Shown here: in pieces, positions 1-7,925 of the stretch
Numbering within the stretch: the first letter of the stretch is position 1
How the letters are laid out: the number at the start of each line of letters is the position of its first letter
Assembly (NCBI GenBank): GCA_026991605.1
Contig: JALXBG010000152.1
Span: 1-36,147, forward strand
DNA: 36,147 bases
Direction of reading: 5' to 3'
DNA from: Sulfurovum sp.
GTDB taxonomy: Bacteria > Campylobacterota > Campylobacteria > Campylobacterales > Sulfurovaceae
Made by a program: the position numbers and the translations under genes
The notes under the pieces: model-generated
Seen by the model: the letters and a program-made list of their open reading frames with translations, nothing else
Database searches by the model: none
Told to the model about the DNA's origin: nothing

Positions 1-172
1 CAAGCGCTTTGGAGATAGCCTCTTTCGCTGCCCAATACCCTGCGATACTTTCCATCTTCTTTAATGTCACTATTTCATCTTCTACAAGAAAGCGTTTTTT
101 AAAAGTATCACCATATTTTTCCAAGAGCGTTTCGATACGGTTTATCTGTATAATATCTGTTCCAATTTTCAT
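1..172 (-). CDS. acpS: holo-[acyl-carrier-protein] synthase AcpS, N-terminal part
   Basis: Not in the ORF track because it runs off the left edge. Reading leftward from the ATG at 172 gives an open frame of 57 codons that begins MKIGTDIIQINRIE and contains KKRFLVEDE and YWAAKEAISKAL. These are the hallmark segments of AcpS: the GTDI Mg-binding strand, the F..RF..E helix and the AAKEA..KAL catalytic helix. AcpS moves the 4'-phosphopantetheine arm of CoA onto acyl carrier protein for fatty acid synthesis in the cytoplasm. The C-terminal half lies outside the window. The gene follows the SixA-like gene on the same strand with a 73-bp gap. The identification rests on motifs only but is clear. Confidence 0.88.
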   Translation of the reverse strand, partial: MKIGTDIIQINRIETLLEKYGDTFKKRFLVEDEIVTLKKMESIAGYWAAKEAISKAL

Positions 173-245
173 AAATATAGTGTATCTAAAGATAGTTTAA
201 GGGGGTAAGCTTATGCGTAAAAATATTTTATACTTTTAAAGTTGT

Positions 246-770
246 TTATATTTGTTTGGGCATATAATATTTGAATTGTTTTGGTGATATGAAAAAATTT
301 GTTTTTCCATGACATTTATATTTTATGTCATTCCATGAGTCAATGTCTAAATTTATTGATAATACGCCTAGTGTAGGAAATTTACTCATGTTAGCATCAT
401 CTTGTAAAATATTGGCAAGTTCGGTTAATGCAGGATTATGCCCTACTAATAAAATACTATCATGAAAATTTTCCTGTAACGATAAAACATTAATAATCAT
501 TTCGGGTGGAGTAAGATATAGTTCTTCCATATATTGTATATTGTTTGTATATGAAAGTTCTTTTGCAATAAGATCAGCAGTAAGTTGTGTTCGAAGTGAT
601 GCACTAGAGAGAATAAGGTCTATTTTAGTTTGACGAAGCTTAAGATAGGAACTAATAGTTTTAAGATCCAAAATACCACGTTTTTTTAATCCTCTTTCAA
701 AATCCCTTTGTGTGCTATTACTCCAATCTGATTTTCCATGTCTTACTAAGTATAATGTTTTTATAGTCAA
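246..770 (-). CDS. sixA: SixA-like histidine phosphatase (phosphoglycerate mutase-like superfamily)
   Basis: A 174-residue protein with the RHG catalytic motif at the end of the first strand (YLVRHGKSDW, about residues 7-16) and the second catalytic histidine in LLVGHNPALTE. Length and motif spacing fit the short SixA branch, which in Escherichia coli dephosphorylates histidine-phosphotransfer domains; the substrate here is unknown. A hybrid sensor kinase lies divergently next door, so a role in phosphorelay reset is tempting but unproven. There is no ATG or GTG start. The track begins at a TTG directly abutting the AAAGGA ribosome site. The better spaced codon is an ATA six bases downstream of it, as if an ancestral ATG had mutated. 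Confidence 0.8.
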   Translation of the reverse strand: MTIKTLYLVRHGKSDWSNSTQRDFERGLKKRGILDLKTISSYLKLRQTKIDLILSSASLRTQLTADLIAKELSYTNNIQYMEELYLTPPEMIINVLSLQENFHDSILLVGHNPALTELANILQDDANMSKFPTLGVLSINLDIDSWNDIKYKCHGKTNFFISPKQFKYYMPKQI

Positions 771-886
771 TCCTTTAAATGCTGGTACTTATAGTCTAAC
801 AATTATTGTTTCAACAAAAGATAATCTATATCAAGAGAATAAAAAATTATATTTGTCATAATATATTCAAATAACTTTTTGGGAAT

Positions 887-2983
887 ATGATGAAGCGACT
901 AAATATCGATATAAAAAAAGAATTAACAGAATTAGAATTTAAAGATATAATTCGTATTTGTGAAACCCAATTTAACAAAGAGAATGATATAAGACAAATA
1001 GTTGTAGGCTGTGAAGAAAAAATAAAAGAAATTATTCCTGCAAAAGATGTGTGTGTATTGGTAGTTAATCAGAAAAAAAATGTTTATGAACTACCTACCT
1101 GTAAAAAAACTATCCCCATTGATACAACTTTAGAAAGTATGTTGTCAGAATGTTATAAAACAAAACAACCTTTAATTTTAAATGATGTTACACGAAGTTT
1201 TTTATATAACAAAAAACAAGATAATTTATTAAATTTAGATTTAAAAGACTTATTACTTGTACCAATAATTGATGATAGCAAAGATAAAAATATTTTAGCG
1301 ATAATATGGGCAGCTACCAAGGAGGGTAATTGGAATCAGTATACCCAAAAAGATCTTGAGTATATGACACGGTTTTCTATGTTTTTGAAAAATTTTTTTA
1401 AAGAAAAAGATATGGTATCTGAGGTTAATACTGAAGATACAAGTTTTTTAGATTGTATGGAATCTTATAAAAAACTGAATGCTAAAATGAGAAGATCGGA
1501 AGAATATTTTGCAACAATTATTCACGATGTACGAACTCCAATGAATGCAGTTATGGGATTTCTTGAATTGTTAAATCTAAAAGAAAACGATAAAGAAAAA
1601 AAAGAATATTTAGATACTGCACTAAAAAGTGCTGATATGATGGTGACACTCATTAATGATGCTTTAGATATTTCAAAAATAGCCAGTGGAAAAATGAATA
1701 TAGAACAGGTTTCTTTTTCTGTATTAGATGAGTTAAGTGATGTTGCAAAGTTGTTTTACAACACCGCAAAAAAGAAAGGCATCTCTTTAAGTGCATTTTA
1801 TGATCCTAATATTCCCATGGAGATTTTATCTGATTATCATAGGATTAAACAAATAATGAATAATTTGTTAAGTAATGCGATTAAGTTTACACCTGAAAAA
1901 GGAAAAATACTACTAGAGTTACATTATGATAAGGAGAGAGATGGATTAACAGTCCTGGTCAAAGATAATGGTATTGGAATAGTAAAAGAGATGCAGAAAA
2001 ATATTTTTACTCCGTATAGACAAGAAAAAAATTCTACTTCTAGAGAATATGGTGGTACAGGACTGGGGTTAAGTATTTCACAGCAACTTGCTGTACTTCT
2101 AGGAGGCAAATTAGAATTAGAAAGTAAAGAAGGAGATGGTAGTGATTTTTATTTTACTATACCTTGTAAAACAACAAAAGAGAGCAAAGTATCTATAGAT
2201 GTAGCAAAATTCAATAAACAAAAAATCATGTTAGTCCTTTCTAGCGATATATGGGTCATGAAAACTTCACTTAAGCCTTATTTATCCTATTCTAATGCCA
2301 TTATTGAAGAAGTCCCTAGTCATTTATTGAAAGCATTACTTAGCAGAGAATTTGATATCTTAATTATATTTAAGTCAGAAGCGTTTAAATATGAAAAGAT
2401 TGTACAAAAAATTTTAGAACGCAATCAAAATGTTTTAATTATTGGAGATACTTTTCTTGGTGATGATTGTCATTTTATTGGAAATGTGAAACGATTAAAT
2501 TTACCAATATTACCACAAGATATGTATCGTAAAATGTCAGATTTACTTTTTCCTCATATAAATAAGGAAATGGAAAAAAAATTATATAATAATTTGGTTG
2601 ATATGGAAGGAAAAAATGTTTTAGTCGTAGATGATAGTAATATTAACTTGAAATTTATGAAAGAAGTTTTAAAAACGGTGAAAATAGAATCGGTATTGGC
2701 ATTTAATGGGAAAGAGGCTATTAAAAAATTTAAAGATAATAAAGCTATTGATCTAATCTTTATAGATGAAAATATGCCTGGCATGTTAGGAAGTGAAGCA
2801 ATAAAATATATACGAGATATTGAAAATAAAAATGATTTAAAAAGAACTACCATAATTGGTTTGACAGGAGATACAGACCAAGATACTAAGAAGTATATAT
2901 TAAAACAGGGTGCAGATGATGTTTTAACAAAACCTATACAAATTAAAGAAATCATGAATATAATTACTCATTATATTCGTTGA
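887..2983 (+). CDS. soluble hybrid sensor histidine kinase (GAF - HisKA - HATPase - degenerate receiver - receiver)
   Basis: A 698-residue kinase with no evident membrane segment, so probably cytoplasmic. Residues about 30-175 resemble a GAF sensor domain. The H-box IIHDVRTPMNAVMGF places the phospho-histidine at His213. The N-box NNLLSNAIKFTP (Asn330), DNGIGI and GGTGLGLS form the ATPase domain. Residues about 445-560 look like a receiver fold without usable acidic residues. The C-terminal receiver has VVDDS, the acceptor Asp627 in FIDENMPG, and LTKP with the conserved lysine. There is no output domain, so it probably signals through a phosphotransfer partner or by protein contact. The ATG at 887 (or 890) follows a weak GGGA. 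It diverges from the SixA-like gene and faces the roadblock-like gene. The DNA is visibly more AT-rich than most core genes here. Confidence 0.9.
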   Translation: MMKRLNIDIKKELTELEFKDIIRICETQFNKENDIRQIVVGCEEKIKEIIPAKDVCVLVVNQKKNVYELPTCKKTIPIDTTLESMLSECYKTKQPLILNDVTRSFLYNKKQDNLLNLDLKDLLLVPIIDDSKDKNILAIIWAATKEGNWNQYTQKDLEYMTRFSMFLKNFFKEKDMVSEVNTEDTSFLDCMESYKKLNAKMRRSEEYFATIIHDVRTPMNAVMGFLELLNLKENDKEKKEYLDTALKSADMMVTLINDALDISKIASGKMNIEQVSFSVLDELSDVAKLFYNTAKKKGISLSAFYDPNIPMEILSDYHRIKQIMNNLLSNAIKFTPEKGKILLELHYDKERDGLTVLVKDNGIGIVKEMQKNIFTPYRQEKNSTSREYGGTGLGLSISQQLAVLLGGKLELESKEGDGSDFYFTIPCKTTKESKVSIDVAKFNKQKIMLVLSSDIWVMKTSLKPYLSYSNAIIEEVPSHLLKALLSREFDILIIFKSEAFKYEKIVQKILERNQNVLIIGDTFLGDDCHFIGNVKRLNLPILPQDMYRKMSDLLFPHINKEMEKKLYNNLVDMEGKNVLVVDDSNINLKFMKEVLKTVKIESVLAFNGKEAIKKFKDNKAIDLIFIDENMPGMLGSEAIKYIRDIENKNDLKRTTIIGLTGDTDQDTKKYILKQGADDVLTKPIQIKEIMNIITHYIR

Positions 2984-3012
2984 AAAGTGTAAGACAATAG
3001 AGTCTACACTTT
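2984..3012. terminator. bidirectional hairpin terminator between convergent genes
   Basis: AAAGTGTA at 2984 pairs perfectly with TACACTTT ending at 3012, and an inner GAC/GTC step extends the stem past a one-base bulge. It sits in the 34-bp gap between the hybrid kinase stop and the convergent roadblock-like gene. T runs are short on both sides, so its strength is uncertain. Confidence 0.55.
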
Positions 3013-3017
3013 ATATC

Positions 3018-3383
3018 CTATGCAAGTGCATCAACAGCTTGTGGAAGTATTTTTTTAAGAGCCATTTTTCCTAAAGCAACATTTCCATCACTAGTAAAAA
3101 CTGCAAAGATATGGAGGTGCACTCTTGAATCTTCCCCTGAGCATCCCATGAGTATTACTGCTTTTTCTGTGTGTATTTCCATGATTTGAGTAGCACCAAG
3201 TTTCAGGTTTTTAGATATAGCATGAGAATCCCTAAAAATATCATTAAATGTAGCAGAAGTTGCTTCTAAATCACCAGAGAGTTTAGCTGCATCACATACT
3301 AAACATTCCCCAGTATAATTGCTTATAGCACCACCCAAATATCCCTTAACTGAAGCAAGACTTTCTAATATCGTTTCATCCAT
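3018..3383 (-). CDS. small roadblock/LC7-like protein (putative)
   Basis: A 121-residue soluble protein starting MDETILESLASVKGYLGGAISN. The pattern is an N-terminal helix, a strand with a small-residue turn (GGAISNYTGECLV), a long central helix, and strands such as IMEIHTEKAVILMGC. This resembles Roadblock/LC7 domains, which act as small scaffolds or regulators of Ras-like GTPases and signalling kinases. No catalytic motif is visible. A good ribosome site (AAGGAATATTT-ATG) supports the start. It converges with the hybrid kinase across 34 bp and is followed by radA on the same strand. The family assignment is by fold impression only. It could instead be an unrelated conserved hypothetical protein. 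Confidence 0.6.
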   Translation of the reverse strand: MDETILESLASVKGYLGGAISNYTGECLVCDAAKLSGDLEATSATFNDIFRDSHAISKNLKLGATQIMEIHTEKAVILMGCSGEDSRVHLHIFAVFTSDGNVALGKMALKKILPQAVDALA

Positions 3384-3488
3384 AAATATTCCTTTATATT
3401 GTTATCTTTTAACTATAAATATATAGCCTAAAATAAAGTATACAGGTTTTTATTTTTTTACTAGTTGATATATATCAAGTTATATGTT

Positions 3489-4835
3489 TTACATCCATTC
3501 AACTACTTTAGAAACTTCATCAGCTACAAAACATTTGACTTTTGTTTCTTCCATAGGTTTGTTAGGAATGACTGCTTTTGTAAACCCTTGAGTCTCTATC
3601 TCTTTGAGACGTTGGGAGAGTCCTAGCACTTCACGTATTTCTCCAGTAAGGCTCACCTCACCTAAAAAGAGTGTCTCAGAACTTAGCTCTCTGTTTCTAT
3701 AGCTACTGAGAATAGCTGCAATAATGGCAAGGTCAGCAGAAGGATCATTAATCTTGATACCTCCTGAGACATTGATAAAGACATCATAGGTACCAAGTGG
3801 TAGGTCAAGTTTTTTCTCAAGGAGTGCTAGAAGCATCCCTAAACGGTTGTTGTCAAAGCCTGTGGAACTTCGTTTGGCATGTCCATAAGATTCAGAGACG
3901 AGTGCCTGCACTTCTATGATAATAGGACGAGAACCCTCCATAATGACGGTTAGCGCAGAGCCTGATTGAAGTTTTTCTTTGTTGAAAAATTTACCTGCCA
4001 TTGACTTAGCATCATTAAGCCCCTCTTTGTTCATCTCAAAGATACCTACCTCATTGGTAGCACCAAAACGGTTTTTAAACCCTCTAAGCAGTCTGAGGTC
4101 TGAGTTTGTATCTCCTTCAAAATAGAGTACGGTATCTACCATATGCTCAAGAACTCTTGGCCCTGCTATGGAGCCGTCTTTTGTAATATGCCCTATGATA
4201 AAAATGGGGATATGTAATGATTTTGCAATACGCATTAAATCAAACGTAATCGTACGTACCTGTGTCACAGAGCCCGGTGCAGAGGGTGTTTCATCTGAGT
4301 AGAGTGTTTGAATGGAGTCAACGACAATGAGTTCGTAGTTCTGATTACTTATTTCAGCAATGACAGAGGAGAGGTTTATCTCTGGAAGCAAGAAAAGATT
4401 GTCATGGTTCGCTTCAAGACGGTTTGCACGTAGTTTTATCTGCCCAGCAGACTCTTCTCCTGAGACATAGAGTACTTTTTGGGATGCACGAGCGAGATTG
4501 CCTGCTATTTTTAAAAGCAGTGTCGATTTACCAACTCCAGGACTTCCCCCTATAAGCGTAAGAGAACCAGGTACTATACCCCCACCAAGTACAAGGTCAA
4601 GCTCTCTGCTTCCTGAAGTAAATCGGGTAATATTGTCTTCTTCTATTTGTGTAATGGGTTTTGCTTTTGAAAGTGCTGTTGTACTACTACTGGAAGTCTC
4701 TTTTAAAAACTTTATCTGTTCGGTACTGAGCTCTATCATACTCTCCCACTCATTACAAGAGGTACATTTACCCATCCAGCGTGGTGATTGAAATCCACAT
4801 GATTGGCACTCAAAGAGTGTTTTTTTCTTTGCCAT
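3489..4835 (-). CDS. radA: DNA repair protein RadA
   Basis: A RecA-like ATPase/helicase that helps process recombination intermediates by branch migration. From the chosen start it is 448 residues, the normal RadA length. Visible parts are an N-terminal zinc finger (Cys10, Cys13, Cys24, Cys27), the Walker A motif GGSPGVGKS (residues 96-104), the RadA-specific KNRFG motif, and a C-terminal Lon-protease-like domain with GTYDVFINVSGG. The track extends the frame 23 residues upstream. I reject that extension because the ATG at 4835 has an AGGAG seven bases upstream and begins MAKKKTLFECQSCG, the usual RadA N-terminus. A TATACT -10 box lies at about 4859-4864 on this strand. It diverges from plsC over a perfect 27-bp palindrome. 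Confidence 0.96.
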   Translation of the reverse strand: MAKKKTLFECQSCGFQSPRWMGKCTSCNEWESMIELSTEQIKFLKETSSSSTTALSKAKPITQIEEDNITRFTSGSRELDLVLGGGIVPGSLTLIGGSPGVGKSTLLLKIAGNLARASQKVLYVSGEESAGQIKLRANRLEANHDNLFLLPEINLSSVIAEISNQNYELIVVDSIQTLYSDETPSAPGSVTQVRTITFDLMRIAKSLHIPIFIIGHITKDGSIAGPRVLEHMVDTVLYFEGDTNSDLRLLRGFKNRFGATNEVGIFEMNKEGLNDAKSMAGKFFNKEKLQSGSALTVIMEGSRPIIIEVQALVSESYGHAKRSSTGFDNNRLGMLLALLEKKLDLPLGTYDVFINVSGGIKINDPSADLAIIAAILSSYRNRELSSETLFLGEVSLTGEIREVLGLSQRLKEIETQGFTKAVIPNKPMEETKVKCFVADEVSKVVEWM

Positions 4836-4891
4836 TGAATTACTCCTAAATCTTAATAAGTATATTGTAAAGTAATTTTTTCTTAAAGTGC

Positions 4892-4918
4892 AAAAATATG
4901 TCAAATTGACATATTTTT
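4892..4918. promoter_or_regulatory. 27-bp perfect palindrome, candidate operator between radA and plsC
   Basis: AAAAATATGTCAA and its exact reverse complement are separated by a single A. The 13-bp arms leave a loop too short for a normal RNA hairpin, which favours a site for a dimeric DNA-binding protein. It overlaps the -35 region of the plsC promoter (TATAAT at 4939-4944) and lies just upstream of the probable radA -10. One factor could therefore control both genes. The regulator cannot be named from sequence. Confidence 0.6.
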
Positions 4919-4938
4919 AGCTTTTTATCTCTTTTGGT

Positions 4939-4944
4939 TATAAT
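4939..4944 (+). promoter_or_regulatory. -10 box for plsC
   Basis: TATAAT preceded by T-rich DNA (CTTTTTATCTCTTTTGG), the usual sigma-70 promoter style in Campylobacterota. It lies 24 bp before the GTG start of plsC and just downstream of the palindrome. Confidence 0.55.
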
Positions 4945-4967
4945 TTTAACCATATAGAGGAGTTACA

Positions 4968-5657
4968 GTGACATTTAATGCAATTAAGCAAGCCATATAT
5001 GGTTTGTATCTGACCAATAGTTTTGGACTACGTTTAAAGTACACAGATGACCCTATGGAGAAAAAGCGTTTGAGACATGCTTACTCGGTTGCACAGCTAG
5101 AAGCACTGAAGGTTACAGTGAAGGTAGAGAATAAAGAAAAGTTGCCTATAGATGGACAATATGTTGTTGTTACAAATCATAGAAGTATCATAGACCCACC
5201 CATTACTGAAGTGGCATTTCAAGATACAGAGATATTTGGTCCTTGGATTTCTAAAAAAGAGCTCTATAACTCTTTCTTTTTTGGTCTTTTTGTACGTCAT
5301 GCAGGCTCTATTTTACTTGATAGGGAAAAGAATCAAATGTCTGGTTTCTTTGCAGATATTAAAGAAGCAGTGAAGCGAGGAGAGTCAATTTTTATCTTTC
5401 CTGAAGGCACACGAAACAAGACAGACCAACCTTTAACAAGTTTTAAAGAGGGGACACGTATTATTGCTTTAAAAAACAGGTTACCCATCTTGCCTCTTTA
5501 TATTAAAACAAATGCAAATGAAGTACTTTCTAATGCACTCAATGATAAAAATTTAAAACAAGAAGTGACTGTAGTTGTGGGAGACCTCATAGACTATAAA
5601 GATAAGAAAAATCTGGAAGTTGCTTATAGGGAGATGTTTCAACTAGAAGTGGATTAG
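4968..5657 (+). CDS. plsC: 1-acyl-sn-glycerol-3-phosphate acyltransferase (PlsC family)
   Basis: A 229-residue acyltransferase that acylates lysophosphatidic acid to phosphatidic acid in membrane phospholipid synthesis. The catalytic H-X4-D motif is NHRSIID (His71, Asp76). The substrate-binding motif FPEGTRNK follows about 75 residues later, and a third block LPILPLYI is present. The start is a GTG eight bases after GAGGAG, with no better ATG. The stop overlaps by 4 bp the stop of the convergent membrane-protein gene. The family also includes lysophospholipid acyltransferases with other head-group preferences. Length and context make PlsC the best call. Confidence 0.85.
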   Translation: MTFNAIKQAIYGLYLTNSFGLRLKYTDDPMEKKRLRHAYSVAQLEALKVTVKVENKEKLPIDGQYVVVTNHRSIIDPPITEVAFQDTEIFGPWISKKELYNSFFFGLFVRHAGSILLDREKNQMSGFFADIKEAVKRGESIFIFPEGTRNKTDQPLTSFKEGTRIIALKNRLPILPLYIKTNANEVLSNALNDKNLKQEVTVVVGDLIDYKDKKNLEVAYREMFQLEVD

Positions 5658-6268
5658 TATTGTGTAAAAGAGTACTCTTTTTCTTTCATATAGGTAATAA
5701 TTTTTTGTATATTTTCTGTATCGTCAATTTCAGAGCTTATTTGCATTTGTGAGGTGTGTTTTGTGAGTGGGCTGATACTCATCTTTATGATAGACTTATC
5801 TGTCTTGAGTATGAGATATCCTTCAGATTTTTTATGCTTGGTGAGTTGCCCTAGTTTTTGATCTGCAATAGCATGTTGAAGTACTTCAAAGGCAATACGG
5901 TTATCCATAAGTAACATAATGTTCTCTTGCTCTGTAATAGATGTTTTTGACGCATTTTGTACTTTTGTTGCTCCTGTCACTACTGTGTCTCTGGATTTGT
6001 TAGCTTTAGACTTTTTGTTATGTTTATCTTTCCGTTCTTTTAGCCCATGGAAGATATCTTTTTTTGGTTGTCTACCCCAACGCATGATTAAGAGAAAGAG
6101 TGCTGTAAAAAGGGAGATGGAAATAGCAATGAAAAACCCGGAGAGTACCCCAAGTCTCATCGCTTTTATAAAGTCATACTCTATTTTGAAATAGAGTACG
6201 GAAGATACGATAAAAAGAGCACTTAATGGAATAAGTAAACCAATAAATAGTTGAAAATAGGCACGCAT
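5654..6268 (-). CDS. conserved hypothetical membrane protein
   Basis: A 204-residue protein I do not recognise. Two hydrophobic segments (about residues 6-27 and 38-61) anchor it in the inner membrane. A basic, Lys/Arg-rich linker follows (about 65-100), then a soluble C-terminal region with mixed alpha/beta character ending KEKEYSFTQY. No catalytic motif is visible. It is the last gene of a minus-strand run, tlpA-like - ftsY - this gene, only 15 bp after ftsY, so it is probably co-transcribed. An association with membrane protein biogenesis is suggested only by that neighbour. Confidence 0.75.
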   Translation of the reverse strand: MRAYFQLFIGLLIPLSALFIVSSVLYFKIEYDFIKAMRLGVLSGFFIAISISLFTALFLLIMRWGRQPKKDIFHGLKERKDKHNKKSKANKSRDTVVTGATKVQNASKTSITEQENIMLLMDNRIAFEVLQHAIADQKLGQLTKHKKSEGYLILKTDKSIIKMSISPLTKHTSQMQISSEIDDTENIQKIITYMKEKEYSFTQY

Positions 6269-6283
6269 AAATTTTATCCTCCC

Positions 6284-7150
6284 CTAGATAAAAATTTCAT
6301 CCAAAATTGTATTAATATAATCATTTGCCTTGAATGTAATAAGGTCATCAGGTTGTTCCCCCGTACCGATATAGAAAATAGGCATTTTTAATTCATCGGC
6401 AATACTGAGTACGGAACCACCTTTGGCAGTACCATCTAGCTTGGTAATGATTATACCATCTATACCTATCATTTCATTAAAGGCTTTTGCCTGGTTGATA
6501 GAAGAGCTTCCTTGTGTACCATCTAAAACAAGCATTTTTCTATGCGGTGTGCCTTCTTTTGCTTTTTTTGCGACACGTATCATCTTTTTAAGCTCTTCAC
6601 TGAGATTGACTTGGGTATGGAGTCTTCCTGCTGTATCTATGATGACATGGTCAAAATCTTTTGCAATGGCTGATTCTATCGTATCATAGACAACAGCTGA
6701 AGGGTCATGTCCTTGTTGTGTTGCAACAATAGGGATATCTAGTTTTGCTGCCCAACGGGTGAGTTGTTCTATCGCTGCTGCACGGAAAGTATCTCCCGCA
6801 CCCAAAATGACCTTTTTACCTTCTTTCTTGTAGCGATTTGCCAGTTTGGAAATGGTAGTTGTCTTTCCTGCACCATTGACCCCTATAATCATCTCAACAA
6901 AGGGTTTGTCATCGCTATGTTTAAAGTCTGCAGTGTATTGGAATACAGAGATAAGTGAATTGAATGCCTGCAAACGGTTGATATTTTCAGGTTGTGCTTC
7001 TAGAAGTCTTTCTACCAAATCATAGTTGACATCTGCCTCAAGTAAGATATCTTCAAATTCATCTTTGGGAATATTTTTACGTTTTTGTGGTGCGACATCT
7101 TTGATGGCATCATTGGTTTTACCCAATACTTTTTTAAATAGATTGAACAT
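6284..7150 (-). CDS. ftsY: signal recognition particle receptor FtsY
   Basis: A 288-residue SRP-type GTPase that docks SRP-bound ribosomes at the Sec translocon. It has a short N helical domain (residues 1-80), then the G domain with GVNGAGKTTT (G1), DTFRAAA, DTAGRLH (G3), TKLDGTAKGG (G4) and the closing GTGEQPDDL. It lacks the long acidic A domain of E. coli FtsY and the M domain of Ffh, so FtsY rather than Ffh is the right call. It lies 52 bp after the tlpA-like gene and 15 bp before the membrane protein gene on the same strand. Confidence 0.95.
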   Translation of the reverse strand: MFNLFKKVLGKTNDAIKDVAPQKRKNIPKDEFEDILLEADVNYDLVERLLEAQPENINRLQAFNSLISVFQYTADFKHSDDKPFVEMIIGVNGAGKTTTISKLANRYKKEGKKVILGAGDTFRAAAIEQLTRWAAKLDIPIVATQQGHDPSAVVYDTIESAIAKDFDHVIIDTAGRLHTQVNLSEELKKMIRVAKKAKEGTPHRKMLVLDGTQGSSSINQAKAFNEMIGIDGIIITKLDGTAKGGSVLSIADELKMPIFYIGTGEQPDDLITFKANDYINTILDEIFI

Positions 7151-7202
7151 AATAGTGTTGACCTTTTATAGATTCTTGAAATTTTTTATTTATTTTAACA
7201 TT

Positions 7203-7874
7203 TTATTTTAATGTTTTGATGGCTTCTTCTATATCGTATTCTATCATTTCGATGGGTACGATACCTTCATAGTGTGTAAAGTACTCACCATTGACATACA
7301 TAACACTAAGAGGAATGGGAAAGTTATGGGGTAAATGTAGTGTTTTTGCTGTTAAACTTGCAAAATCATTGTTTTGTGTACTGTTTGAGACATAGTACTT
7401 GATGGTATGCTTTGCAATAAAAGATTTAACAGTAGATGTATCCATAGCATCATGTACTAAAATACCTGCAAGAAAAAGGTGTGTTTGGTATTTTTTCTTT
7501 AAATCATTTAAGTAAGGGATTTCATAGAGGCATGGTGGGCACCATGAGGCAAAAAAAGTGATAAGTACTATAGGTTTGGTATTTTCTTTTATTGTCATAT
7601 GTTGATCTGAAAGATTGATAGTGAAGTGTTTGTTTTTTGTATCAGTTAGTGTGAATGTATCATTAAGAGAGATATTGTTTTTAGGGGTACTTGAGGGTGA
7701 TTTTTTATGTGTAGAGATTTTAAAACTGTCATCTTGTACTATAGTATGTGACTCTTCACCTACTACCTGAGTAGTATTTTCTATAGGGATAGTATTGTGC
7801 TCATTGGTCTTCTCTTCACAGCCTGTGAAAACAAAGAGTAACAGCATGAGAAAAAGAGTAGATGTTTGATGCAT
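7203..7874 (-). CDS. TlpA/ResA-like thioredoxin-fold lipoprotein
   Basis: A 223-residue exported protein. The N-terminus MHQTSTLFLMLLLFVFTGC is a lipoprotein signal with lipobox FTGC, so the mature protein should be lipid-anchored and face the periplasm. After a polar linker, the thioredoxin-like domain carries the redox motif ASWCPPCLYEIPYL and a later LPHNFPIPLSVMYVNG segment with the cis-proline typical of the fold. TlpA/ResA relatives reduce or exchange disulfides in periplasmic proteins, often during cytochrome c maturation; the client here is not evident. The AAAGGT ribosome site supports the start. It heads the ftsY cluster and diverges from the cyclo-ligase gene. Confidence 0.85.
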   Translation of the reverse strand: MHQTSTLFLMLLLFVFTGCEEKTNEHNTIPIENTTQVVGEESHTIVQDDSFKISTHKKSPSSTPKNNISLNDTFTLTDTKNKHFTINLSDQHMTIKENTKPIVLITFFASWCPPCLYEIPYLNDLKKKYQTHLFLAGILVHDAMDTSTVKSFIAKHTIKYYVSNSTQNNDFASLTAKTLHLPHNFPIPLSVMYVNGEYFTHYEGIVPIEMIEYDIEEAIKTLK

Positions 7875-7888
7875 GCAGTACCTTTGGC

Positions 7889-7894
7889 TATAAT
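7889..7894 (+). promoter_or_regulatory. -10 box for the cyclo-ligase / rny unit
   Basis: TATAAT (GGCTATAATTTGG) lies 32 bp before the start of the 5-formyl-THF cyclo-ligase gene, in the 51-bp divergent gap. The start codon has its own AGAGGA ribosome site. Confidence 0.5.
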
Positions 7895-7925
7895 TTGGAA
7901 GTGATTATAGCAAAAGAGGATTAAG

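Noticed and set aside
3465-3478. Palindrome TTGATATATATCAA downstream of radA
   Set aside because: On the minus strand it is followed by A-rich, not T-rich, DNA, so it is not a terminator. In such AT-rich sequence a 14-bp dyad is weak evidence for an operator.
4836-4904. N-terminal 23-residue extension of RadA in the ORF track
   Set aside because: It precedes a clear AGGAG-ATG start and would overlap the radA promoter and the palindrome. The extension does not look like RadA.
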